NCBI GenBank assembly: GCA_018262135.1
Contig: JAGTSD010000028.1
Span: 1-11,450 of the forward strand
DNA from: Pseudomonadota bacterium
GTDB lineage: Bacteria; Pseudomonadota; Gammaproteobacteria; Competibacterales; Competibacteraceae
Direction of reading: 5' to 3'
Length of the DNA stretch: 11,450 nt
The notes under the pieces are model-generated. The model made no database searches. It worked only from the letters and a program-made list of their open reading frames with translations, and was not told the DNA's origin. Made by a program: the position numbers and the translations under genes. This document shows positions 1-7,400 of this stretch, in pieces. Position 1 is the stretch's first letter. The number at the start of each line of letters is the position of its first letter.

Positions 1-348
1 CTCGTAGAGCGCCTTGCTGACTGGTTCGCTGACGCCCAGATTGAGCATGGCGTTGCTCAGCGCCCGGCCCATCAGAAATTCCATGGACAGGTAGTAGGTT
101 CGACGAACGCCGCTCCCCTCCTCGTAGGCGTAACGGGTATTCTTCCAGCGCTCCCACAGCCGGTCGCGCAGGGTCAGGACCAGCGCCTCGTACATGTAGT
201 AGGCATATTTGGTATGTCGGTCGCGGCCCAGCGTGTGACTGAAATAGTGGCGGAAATCGGCAGCGATGCTCTTGGCATCCATACCCAGGGGCGGCAGTTC
301 CGTCAACCAGGAGGCGGGCGTGCTTCTTTCCAGGAGTTTGATCGTCAT
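1..348 (-). CDS. glgP: Glycogen/starch phosphorylase, N-terminal part (cut by window edge)
   Basis: This is the first 116 codons of a glycogen phosphorylase, the cytoplasmic PLP enzyme that releases glucose-1-phosphate from alpha-1,4-glucan ends. Reading begins at an ATG at 348-346 and stays open to the window edge. The translation starts MTIKLLERSTPASWLTELPP and contains the family signature YYLSMEFLMGRALSNAMLNL at about residues 86-105, preceded by RDRLWERWKNTRYAY. This block is almost the same as in E. coli GlgP, where it sits near residue 80. The PLP-binding lysine and catalytic domain lie outside the window. No clear Shine-Dalgarno sequence precedes the ATG; a GGATC lies about 9 bases upstream. 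The family call is firm; the exact start is less so. Confidence 0.93.
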   Translation of the reverse strand, partial: MTIKLLERSTPASWLTELPPLGMDAKSIAADFRHYFSHTLGRDRHTKYAYYMYEALVLTLRDRLWERWKNTRYAYEEGSGVRRTYYLSMEFLMGRALSNAMLNLGVSEPVSKALYE

Positions 349-525
349 GGCGATAGGATCCGTGCAGTGTACTGGGAAAATCGGAAACACCCGGCGCGCC
401 AAACCGGGCCGGATAGCATCGAACAGGCTTTGGTGGTTTCAGCCGCAAACCGTGCGTGGTTATGGGTTGTTCGTTGGTTGCCACAAACCTCATAAAAACA
501 TTAGTCGGACTGCCGCCAAATGCAA

Positions 526-547
526 GCCGCCGGCTAAAACCGGCGGC
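526..547. terminator. Strong GC hairpin, possible terminator
   Basis: A perfect 8-bp stem, GCCGCCGG (526-533) with CCGGCGGC (540-547), encloses a CTAAAA loop. It lies 42 bases past the stop of the minus-strand gene ending at 589, so it could end that transcript. In that direction it is followed by TTGCATTTGG, which is only a weak U-tract. On the plus strand A-rich sequence follows. It could also be a dispersed palindromic repeat. The rest of the gap 349-588 shows no gene I can support. Confidence 0.45.
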
Positions 548-588
548 AAAAGGCAAAGGAGTCCGGCGACAATCAGGCGGTCACAGCG

Positions 589-906
589 CTATTCCAGGCA
601 ATGAGCAGCCTGTTCGCGGGTATAAAAGCAGCCCTGGCGGATAAAGCCGGCGACGACGCTGGCTTTGATCGCCGTGATATGGCCGCTGCGATCGCGCCCC
701 CGAATCAGGTGATCCGGCAAACCGTCCAGCGCGTGAAATGGCGCCGGGCGGCCATCCGCCCAGCACGAGCAGTAAACCGCGCCAGTGTCCCGGTCCAGGA
801 AGCCGGGGGTGAACCCACGACCTCGGTTTTCCGGGCTGACGCCGCCCGTGCCGGCGAACAACTGGTTGTCAGCTTCCAGTATTTGTGGTGTAAGCATCCG
901 CGCCAT
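589..906 (-). CDS. Small uncharacterised protein, 105 residues
   Basis: A 105-residue soluble protein of unknown function. I chose the ATG at 906-904 because GGGAGG lies 8 bases upstream; an in-frame ATG 11 codons earlier (939) has no such site. The protein begins MARMLTPQILEADNQLFAGT and has a central stretch TGAVYCSCWADGRPAPFHAL followed by DGLPDHLI, then a C-terminal part with KASVVAGFIRQGCFYTREQA. The pattern of a short descriptive strand, a DGRPAP turn, a DGLP motif and a FYTREQA tail looks like a conserved small-protein family rather than a random ORF. There are no membrane segments or signal peptide. Two cysteines in YCSCW could bind metal, but this is speculation. A hairpin at 526-547 may end its transcript. 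It is divergent from the glycosyltransferase-like gene at 1047. Confidence 0.7.
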   Translation of the reverse strand: MARMLTPQILEADNQLFAGTGGVSPENRGRGFTPGFLDRDTGAVYCSCWADGRPAPFHALDGLPDHLIRGRDRSGHITAIKASVVAGFIRQGCFYTREQAAHCLE

Positions 907-994
907 CACGATGCCCTCCCGATCAGTCGGATGAAGCAACCCTCACACTAATCCCGCAAGGCGAGTGTGGCTGAAATACCACTAATCACAACTT

Positions 995-1024
995 TTGCCC
1001 AAAAGAGACAAGCTTTGTTGTAAT
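995..1024 (+). promoter_or_regulatory. Candidate sigma-70 promoter for the gene at 1047
   Basis: A -35-like TTGCCC (995-1000, 4 of 6 matches) and a -10-like TGTAAT (1019-1024, 5 of 6) are separated by 18 bases in an AT-richer stretch just upstream of the GTG start at 1047. The call rests on pattern only. A short inverted repeat, CACACT (944-949) and AGTGTG (964-969), lies upstream and might be an operator, but the evidence for that is weak. Confidence 0.35.
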
Positions 1025-1046
1025 TAAGTCTAGAAGGTTTGGGCTG

Positions 1047-2159
1047 GTGAAACAAGCGGCGGTGCAACAATTAATGAACCCCCATAGCCATCTGTATGTC
1101 GCCCTGTCCGGGCATGGTTTTGGTCATCTGGCGCAGGTCGCGCCCGTGCTGAACGAATGGCGTCGCCGCTGGCCGCAGGCGCGGCTGACCTTGCAAAGCC
1201 TGCTGCCGGAACCGGTGCTGCGTACCCGCATCGCCGGCCAGTTTGCAATCGTGTTTGGCGCGGCCGATTTTGGCATGTTGATGGTCGATGCCCTGGAGGC
1301 CAAGGTGGGAGAGAGTCTGGCGGCGTATCGGACCTTCCACGCCGAATGGGAGGCGCGGCTGGCCTGGCAGGAGAACCTGTTGCGGGAGGCGGCGCCAGAC
1401 CTGGTGCTGGCCGATATTCCCTACCTGGCGCTGGCGGCGGCGGCCCGGCTGGACATTCCGGCGCTGGCGCTCTGTTCGCTGAACTGGGCGGACATTCTGG
1501 CCGGCTATTGCCCGGACGAACCCGATCTGCAAGGACTACGCGCGCCGATGCTGGCGGCTTACCAGAGCGCCGTCGCCTTCCTGCAACCGGCGCCGTCCAT
1601 GCCCATGCCGGAGTTGCAGAATACCCGCCCCATCGGCCCCATCGCCGCCCTGGGTCGGGACCGGCGTTCGGAGATCAATCGCCAGCTCGGGTTGCGCGGG
1701 GACGAAACGCTGGTGTTGATGGGACTGGGTGGCGTGGCCATGCGCCCGCCACTGGAACTCTGGCCGGAATTGCCAGGGGTGCGCTGGCTGACGCCGCCGG
1801 ACTGGATCGTGACGCGGCCTGACATGGTGAACTGGGCGGAGCTGGGCGACTGTGCGATGCTGGACCTGATTCGCTCCAGCGACGTGCTGTTCGCCAAGCC
1901 CGGCTATGGCGCCTTCGCCGAGGCGGCCTGCAACGGGACGCGGGTGCTGTACGTCGAGCGCGACGACTGGCCGGAAGAGCCTTGGCTGAGCCATTGGCTG
2001 GCGGAGCACGGCAACGGGGTCAAAATCAGCCGCCGGCAACTGGCGACCGGCGAGCTGGCCGAACCGCTGCGGGCGCTGCTGGACCAGCCGGCCCGGCCGC
2101 CGCTGCCGCCGACCGGCGTAGTCGAGGCTGCGGACTGGCTGGAACGGCTGCTGCGTTAA
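1047..2159 (+). CDS. Glycosyltransferase-like protein (MurG / L-arabinokinase N-domain type)
   Basis: A 370-residue GT-B-like protein. A GHGFGH loop follows the first beta strand at residues 22-27, as in MurG-like transferases. A C-terminal nucleotide-sugar-binding-type segment AKPGYGAFAEA (283-293) is followed by YVERDDWPEEPWL. These two blocks closely resemble the N-terminal glycosyltransferase-like half of L-arabinokinases, but the GHMP kinase half is absent, so this is a stand-alone version. Donor and acceptor cannot be read from the sequence. There is no signal peptide; it is probably cytoplasmic or peripheral. I chose the GTG at 1047 because AGAAGG lies about 9 bases upstream; an ATG at 1074 is the alternative and would remove nine residues before the first strand. 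It is convergent with the sirtuin gene, sharing the TTAA at 2156-2159. Confidence 0.8.
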   Translation: MKQAAVQQLMNPHSHLYVALSGHGFGHLAQVAPVLNEWRRRWPQARLTLQSLLPEPVLRTRIAGQFAIVFGAADFGMLMVDALEAKVGESLAAYRTFHAEWEARLAWQENLLREAAPDLVLADIPYLALAAAARLDIPALALCSLNWADILAGYCPDEPDLQGLRAPMLAAYQSAVAFLQPAPSMPMPELQNTRPIGPIAALGRDRRSEINRQLGLRGDETLVLMGLGGVAMRPPLELWPELPGVRWLTPPDWIVTRPDMVNWAELGDCAMLDLIRSSDVLFAKPGYGAFAEAACNGTRVLYVERDDWPEEPWLSHWLAEHGNGVKISRRQLATGELAEPLRALLDQPARPPLPPTGVVEAADWLERLLR

Positions 2160-2932
2160 TTCAACGCCTGCTGATAGGCGTCGCGGATCGCCCGCATGCT
2201 GACCGCCGCGCCCGCACTCAGCCTGTAGTCCACGAACCGGGTGACGTTGGTGTCAGTGGGGTTGATTTCGACGGTGGGGATGCCCATCTGGCTGGCCTGC
2301 ACCACTGGCCCGGCGATGTAGGGGAACACGCTGGTGGTGCCGATGCTGAACACCAGGTCGAAGCCCTCATCCAGCTCCTGGTACAGATGCTGGATGGCGT
2401 GGGACGGCAGCACCTCGCCGAACAGCACTACCCGCGGTCGCACCAGGGCATGGCAACGCGGGCAGAATGGCGGCAGGTCCAGTTCGCTATAATCCACCAC
2501 CGTGGTCGCGTAGTCGCAGCGGGTACAGTACAGATCGTGGATGTCGCCGTGAATCTCGATCAGATTGCGGCTGCCAGCGTCGCGGTGAAAACCGTCAATG
2601 TTCTGGGTCAGCACACAGACTTCGAAGCGATCCTGCAACTCGGCGATGATGGCATGGGCATCGTTGAAGCGCGCACCCCGGCAGGAGTTTTCGATCTGAT
2701 GCAGATACTTCCACGTAATCGCTGGATTGGCTTCCATCATCGATCCCGACAGAGCGGTTTCAATGGAGAAGTTGTCCTCGGTGGCCTGGTTGTTGTATAG
2801 CCCGCCAATGCCGCGATAGGTCGGCAGGCCGGAATCGGCGGAAATGCCGGCGCCGGTGATAAACAGCAGCCGGCGGGCGCGCCGCAGTTCTTCGATGATG
2901 CGGGCGATGATGGTGGAATCAGGGGCGGTCAT
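2156..2932 (-). CDS. Sir2-family NAD-dependent protein deacylase (sirtuin)
   Basis: A 258-residue sirtuin, which uses NAD to remove acyl groups from lysines and releases nicotinamide and O-acyl-ADP-ribose. The motifs are complete and in order: GAGISADSG (27-35) for NAD binding, TQNID (109-113), the catalytic histidine in IHGD (His128), a four-cysteine zinc site (Cys136, Cys139, Cys157, Cys160), and GTTSVFPYIAG near 198. The length is usual for a single-domain sirtuin, and no SLOG, TIR or other effector domain is fused. The start ATG (2932-2930) has a GAGG about 10 bases upstream. The gene begins 40 bases after the parA-like stop on the same strand, so the two are probably cotranscribed. A plain regulatory deacylase is the most likely role. 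A defence role is possible but has no direct support here. Confidence 0.93.
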   Translation of the reverse strand: MTAPDSTIIARIIEELRRARRLLFITGAGISADSGLPTYRGIGGLYNNQATEDNFSIETALSGSMMEANPAITWKYLHQIENSCRGARFNDAHAIIAELQDRFEVCVLTQNIDGFHRDAGSRNLIEIHGDIHDLYCTRCDYATTVVDYSELDLPPFCPRCHALVRPRVVLFGEVLPSHAIQHLYQELDEGFDLVFSIGTTSVFPYIAGPVVQASQMGIPTVEINPTDTNVTRFVDYRLSAGAAVSMRAIRDAYQQALN

Positions 2933-2972
2933 ATGGCGCGGCCTCGCGATAATGCAGGAGTGGGATGCGGGA

Positions 2973-3737
2973 TCAGGCGGCCAACAGTTGGAACAGCGCC
3001 TCGAATTCCCGGCTCAGCTTGTGCTTGGGATCGAGGTAAATCATCGGCAGTGCCTGAGCGTGCGATTCGCGGATCTTGATCGAGGCCGACAGAAACGCCT
3101 CCAGCACCGGCAAACCCTCGGCGCGCAATTCCTCCACCAGGCGCGCCGGCAGATTGGCGCGGGCCTGATAGTGGTTGACCACGATGCCTTCCACCCGCAG
3201 CACGCGATTGTGGTCGGCCTGGATTTCGCGCACGCTGTCCATCAAAGTATACAGGGCGCGGCGGGAAAAATCGTCGCAATCAAACGGGATCAGGCAGGTA
3301 TCGGCAGCGATCAGCGCCGAACGGGTATAAAAATTCAACGCAGGCGGCGTATCGATGAAAATCTCGTCGAACTCCTTGAACGTCTCCAGCGCCTCGCGCA
3401 GCTTGTACATCTTGTAGCGTGACTCCAGCTTGATCTGCAGGTCTTCAAGCCGGGGATCGGACGGCATAACGTTCAGGTTGGGAAAGCGGGTCTCGACGAC
3501 GTAGGCGGCCGGTTTGTCGGCGAACAGCTTGTAGGCCAGGATGTCATCGAAAAAATGGGCGAGAGTCTTCTTTTGCTCCTCGAGGGCGGCGCCCAGCAGG
3601 TAGCGGGAGGCATTGGCCTGGGGGTCCAGATCCACGAGCAGGGTTCGCCGGCCACGCGCGGCGCTGATCGCGGCCAGATTACATGCGATGGTGGATTTGC
3701 CCACCCCTCCTTTCTGATTAAACACGACTCGGCGCAT
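2973..3737 (-). CDS. ParA-family ATPase (orphan, no ParB neighbour)
   Basis: A 254-residue ParA/MinD-type ATPase. The deviant Walker A motif KGGVGKST is at residues 9-16, with the signature lysine Lys9. The A' motif LLVDLDPQANAS follows at about 36-47, and a Walker B-type FIDTPP lies mid-protein. Such proteins form ATP-bound dimers that bind DNA or membrane and position chromosomes, plasmids or protein clusters. There is no N-terminal DNA-binding extension and no adjacent parB or parS-like repeat, so it is an orphan. Its cargo cannot be named. I place the start at the ATG at 3737-3735, with GTGGAA about 6 bases upstream; a GTG four codons earlier (3749) is possible but has no ribosome-binding site. 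It sits between hsp20 and sir2 on the same strand. Confidence 0.9.
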   Translation of the reverse strand: MRRVVFNQKGGVGKSTIACNLAAISAARGRRTLLVDLDPQANASRYLLGAALEEQKKTLAHFFDDILAYKLFADKPAAYVVETRFPNLNVMPSDPRLEDLQIKLESRYKMYKLREALETFKEFDEIFIDTPPALNFYTRSALIAADTCLIPFDCDDFSRRALYTLMDSVREIQADHNRVLRVEGIVVNHYQARANLPARLVEELRAEGLPVLEAFLSASIKIRESHAQALPMIYLDPKHKLSREFEALFQLLAA

Positions 3738-3772
3738 GGTGGTTTCCACGGGTTTTGTTGGGACTTCAACCC

Positions 3773-3801
3773 AGTGTAGTCACGCCATGCGCCGGCGTCG
3801 A
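3773..3801 (-). promoter_or_regulatory. Weak candidate promoter for parA-sir2
   Basis: On the minus strand a TCGACG (3801-3796, 4 of 6 to the -35 consensus) and TACACT (3778-3773, 4 of 6 to the -10 consensus) are 17 bases apart, about 35 bases before the parA ATG. The matches are modest. Read-through from hsp20 is an alternative source of transcription. Confidence 0.22.
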
Positions 3802-3822
3802 GATGGGATTCCACGAATTGCG

Positions 3823-3847
3823 CCTCTCCCCCGAGTCGGGGGAGAGG
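3823..3847. repeat. Palindromic C/G-tract repeat, 11-bp stem
   Basis: A perfect inverted repeat, CCTCTCCCCCG (3823-3833) and CGGGGGAGAGG (3837-3847), with a three-base AGT loop, lies 18 bases past the hsp20 stop. The CTCTCCC...GGGAGAG type is a common dispersed intergenic palindrome in proteobacterial genomes. No T-tract follows on either strand, so it is not a classic terminator. It could still stabilise or attenuate the hsp20 mRNA before parA. Confidence 0.7.
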
Positions 3848-3864
3848 GTTCGGATGCGGACGAA

Positions 3865-4305
3865 TCAGCTTTCAATCGCAATCCTGCGGGGCTGAGCCGC
3901 TTCGCGCTTGGGCACGGTCACCTCCAGGACACCATCCTTGCACTTGGCGGTCACCTTTTCGGCATCAGCCACATCCGGCAGCGAGAATCGGCGCAGGAAG
4001 GTGCCGCGTACCCGCTCGACCCGCCGATACTGCTGGGTTTCCTCCTTCTTCTCGCTCGCCCGCTGGCCCTTCAGGGTCAGCACGCCATTCTCCAGCGTGA
4101 CCTCGATATCCTTGATATCTACGCCCGGCAAGTCCGCGTGAATGACAAACTGAGCCGGCTCCTCCTTGATATCCACCGCAGGCATCCAGTCCGCCAGCAT
4201 GTTGCCGGTTTCCTCGTCGCCAAACCGGCTGGTTTCAAACAGGCGGTTGACTTCCCGCTGTAATTGATTCAGCAGATTCAAGGGTTCATAACGCATCAGA
4301 GCCAT
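3865..4305 (-). CDS. hsp20: Small heat-shock protein, Hsp20 / alpha-crystallin family
   Basis: A 146-residue small heat-shock chaperone that holds unfolding proteins without ATP and forms oligomers. The alpha-crystallin domain spans about residues 41-133, with DLPGVDIKDIEV early and the conserved DGVLEVTVPK at 124-133. The C-terminal tail holds an I-A-I motif (142-144), the IXI anchor used for oligomer assembly. The N-terminal arm is short and starts MALMRYEPLN. The start is secure: AGGAGG lies 7 bases before the ATG. Expression is expected to be heat-induced from the sigma-32 promoter at 4369-4396. It is the first gene of a possible hsp20-parA-sir2 unit, although a palindromic repeat lies between hsp20 and parA. 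Confidence 0.96.
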   Translation of the reverse strand: MALMRYEPLNLLNQLQREVNRLFETSRFGDEETGNMLADWMPAVDIKEEPAQFVIHADLPGVDIKDIEVTLENGVLTLKGQRASEKKEETQQYRRVERVRGTFLRRFSLPDVADAEKVTAKCKDGVLEVTVPKREAAQPRRIAIES

Positions 4306-4333
4306 GATTAAGCCTCCTCGAATTTCCGGTTAC

Positions 4334-4351
4334 GGCGTTCCAGCGAACGCC
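4334..4351 (-). promoter_or_regulatory. Hairpin in the hsp20 5' leader
   Basis: In the predicted hsp20 leader a perfect 7-bp stem, GGCGTTC with GAACGCC, encloses a 4-base loop. It lies about 28 bases before the ATG and does not include the AGGAGG site. It may stabilise the mRNA or be part of a larger thermosensitive fold. I see no FourU or ROSE-type pairing with the ribosome-binding site. Confidence 0.4.
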
Positions 4352-4368
4352 TTTCCAAGCTGGTTTCT

Positions 4369-4396
4369 AAATGCGGGCAACCCGGTCAATTTCAAG
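4369..4396 (-). promoter_or_regulatory. Heat-shock (sigma-32) promoter of hsp20
   Basis: On the minus strand, CTTGAAA (4396-4390) matches the sigma-32 -35 consensus exactly. CCGCATTT (4376-4369) matches the -10 consensus CCCCATNT at 7 of 8 positions. The spacer is 13 bases, within the normal range for this sigma factor. An A7 tract lies 14 bases upstream of the -35 box (4417-4411) and could act as an UP element. Transcription would start near 4362, giving a leader of about 55 bases before the hsp20 ATG. Confidence 0.82.
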
Positions 4397-4417
4397 GGCG
4401 GCGACCGGTCTTTTTTT
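4382..4417 (+). terminator. Terminator-like hairpin plus T7 tract upstream of the TIR-STAND gene
   Basis: On the plus strand CCGGTC (4382-4387) can pair with GACCGG (4403-4408) around a 15-base loop, followed by TC and seven T residues. This looks like a weak intrinsic terminator about 50 bases before the TIR-STAND start. It overlaps the hsp20 promoter on the other strand, so the T-run may instead be that promoter's upstream A-tract. No plus-strand gene lies just upstream that would need it. Confidence 0.3.
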
Positions 4418-4468
4418 AGGCTAAGCTATTCATCATCCTAGTCTTCCCTTGCCGTTCTGGAACCCGTG

Positions 4469-7400
4469 ATGGCTGCTGCCCCTCTCTTTATCTGCCACGC
4501 CTGGCCCGATGCTGCCTTTGCTCAGGATCTGGCGGTGGCGCTGGAAACCTGTCGTCTGAGCGTCTGGCGTGATACCCGAAACCTGCGCGGTGGCGACCGG
4601 CTGGCTTTGGAAGTCCGGTGGGCGATCGAACAGGCCCGCCAGGTCATCGTGGTGCTCGGCCTCAATACCGGCGAGGCCGCCTGGATGCGCCGGGAAATCG
4701 AACTCGCTCAGGAAATGGAGCGACGCCAGGCCAACACCTACCGGGTCATTCCGCTGCTGTTGCCGGGTCTGGATCACGCCACGCTCGGCGCCTGGTTCAC
4801 TCCGACCCCTCGAACCCCGCCGATTCAACTGACGGCTGACGGTCTAGCCGCGTCGCTGGCGGAGCTGCTGGCTGCCCTGGGCGAATCACGGCCCGGCGAT
4901 CCCCCCTCCGAACGCAGTCCACCGCCGCTGGCTGAACTGGAACTGACCCTCGACCGCGCCGATACGCCTTCCGCCAGCCCCTGGCGACTCACCGCCCGGC
5001 TGAATCGCCGTCCCGAACCAACCACGGCCCCCAGCACCCGCCTGGCGTTGGGTTCGCTGCCCCGCCGCATCGATCCAGACATCCTGCACTGGTATCTGCA
5101 CAGCTATCGCCGCTGGCCGACCAACCCGGTCCGGCAATTTGCCCAACGCGTCGATGCGCTGTTCGAGTCCTGGGGTCAGGCCCTGTATCAGGCTACGCTC
5201 GCCTCCCCTGGGATGGCGGCTCTGACCGCCGAATGGCGCAAAGCGCCGGAGCCCTGCCAGCGCCAGCTGATGCTGCGAACCGCCGACGAGCCTGACGCCG
5301 CCGCCCTGCTCGACCTGCCCTGGGAATTCCTGAGCGACGCTGCCGGCTTTCTGTTCCAAGGCAGGCAACCGGTCCAGTTCCAGCGTCGGCTCACCGGCGG
5401 GGGTGAAGCTTTCCTGCCCGCGCCACCACCTCTGCGGATACTGACCCTCAGCCCGCGCCCCGATACCGAACCTACCGGCCATCCCGACTACCGACGTAGC
5501 GTACAGCCGTTGCTGGAGGCGTTGGATGGGCTCGGCGCCCTGATGGAAATCCAGGTGTTAAACCCCCCTACCCTGGCGGCGCTGGAACGGCAGTTGAACG
5601 ACGCCTGGTCCGCCGGGCGACCCTTTACCGCCGTGCATCTGGAGGGCTACTTTCGCCACGATCCCGGGCAGGGCGGCCCTCTGTTCGGGTTCGAGGCCAG
5701 TTACGACCTGCACGCGCCGCTCTGCCGCGATGCCCAGTTTGTACCCGTGGCGACGCTGGCGACCCTGCTGGCCAGCTATCGTATCCGTCTGGTCGTGCTG
5801 GCTCGGCCGGATGAAACGACCGGCTCTGTCCAACCTGTTCAATTGGCGTCTGTCCTGCTGGCGGCGGGAATCGCAGCAGTGATCGCCGTGCATCCGGATA
5901 CGCCAGCGGAAACCCTGCGCCGGTTCTGGGCTGCCTTCCACGAAGAGTTGCTGCGGGGCGCCCGCATCAGCCAGGCGCTGTTCGTTGGCCAGCGCCGCCT
6001 GGCTGGCGACAGTTATCGCGGTCACGGCCTTGGCGGCGGCGACGTTTACCTGTGGGACTGGCCCGCCTTCACCCTGTATCTGGGCCAGCACGATCCCCGC
6101 TTGGCGCTGCGTCCACCGCTGGAACTCTGGCGCCGGCTGGCCAGCCGCCCGCCGCACCCCGCGTCCCTTGGAGCGCTACCCGCCCTGCCGCCAACCGGCT
6201 GTCTGGGGCGCGGGCGCGATCTGCTGATCGTAGAACGGTTGCTGGAAAATCGGCCTGCCGTGTTCGTCAAGGGTCCCGGCGGCAGCGGTAAAACCACGCT
6301 TGCGGTGGACCTGGCCGGCTGGCTGACGCGCGTCGGCCGCTATCGCCACGTCGCCTATGCGCGCGCCGACGATGCCAGCGAGCCCCGCGCGCTGCTGGAA
6401 ACTCTGGGCCGGCAACTGCTACCCGCGGGCGACCACTGGAACGTCGGCCAATACCCCACGCTGTGGCAGGCGCTGGAGACGCTCCGCCAAACGCTGCGGC
6501 CGCATCCAACCCTGATCGTGCTCGACCAGATCGAACGCTGGCCCACCGAACACGATGAGGCCTTCGACCAGTTCTGGAAGGATCTGCTGAATGAATGGCC
6601 AGGGCTGTGCCTGCTGGCGCTCGGTCGGACCGGGCCACCGTCCTTTGCCCAACCCTGGATCGAAACCAGGCTGGCGCCGCTGGATGAAAGCGACGCGATC
6701 ACCCTGCTCGGCCAGACCCTGATCGCGGCTGGGGAAGCACCTCCTTTCGCCGACAGTGGCACCAGCTTTCAGCAGTTGCGCGAACTCGTAGCCTTGGCCG
6801 GCGGTCATCCCGGCGCCCTGCTCCGTCTGGCGCGCGAAACCGGCACCCAAGGCGTGAGCGCCACCCTGGCGCTGGTGCGCCCGCTCCAGGCCGAACTCTT
6901 GCGTCGCCACAACGACGATCCACAGTGGCCGCTCTACCTGGCGCTGGCGCTGGATTTGCGCCGGCTGTCGGCGAGCGACCAAGATTTACTGGCCGTCCTG
7001 GCTTTCTTCAAGGATGGCGTCCATCGCATCGCGCTGGGCCATATCCTCAAACTGGACACGCTCGCCACCCAGTCGTTCTGCACGCGACTCACCGCTCTGG
7101 GGCTGGCCGAGGATCGGGGTCATGGCCACCTGCGCTTTGACCCGGCACTGGCGCGCTACCTGTCCGGCCAAATGGACCCGAACGCGCAGACGGTCTGGCG
7201 GGAACGCTGGCGAACCGGCATGGAACAATTTCTGGCAGAACTTTACCAGCAGCATTTCAAGGATAGCAGCCGCGCCAAGCGCCTGCTGCGGCTGGAACTG
7301 CCCAACCTGCTCGCCCTGCTGCGCGACAATCAGCAGAGCGCCCCTACAGAACGGACGGCGCGGATTGCCAGCCAGTTGGAACAACTGCTGGCCAGTCTCG

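Noticed and set aside
214..766. Several overlapping ORFs on both strands covering the gap between glgP and the small gene, for example 266-604 plus
   Set aside because: Their translations are rich in Arg/Pro/Gln with no motif structure, they overlap glgP or the small gene in other frames, and none has a convincing ribosome-binding site.
1982..3422. Long plus-strand ORFs at 1982-2800 and 2844-3422 opposite sir2 and parA
   Set aside because: They are antisense frames kept open by GC-rich codon bias; the opposite strand encodes complete sirtuin and ParA motifs.
4306..4362. ROSE or FourU RNA thermometer in the hsp20 leader
   Set aside because: The AGGAGG site shows no obvious pairing with a U-rich or ROSE-type strand; only an upstream 7-bp hairpin that leaves the site free is visible.
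4886..6982. Minus-strand ORFs of up to about 200 codons opposite the TIR-STAND gene
   Set aside because: They are antisense shadows of a single uninterrupted 1420-residue frame with conserved domains throughout; compositions are Gln/Arg/Gly-biased without motifs.
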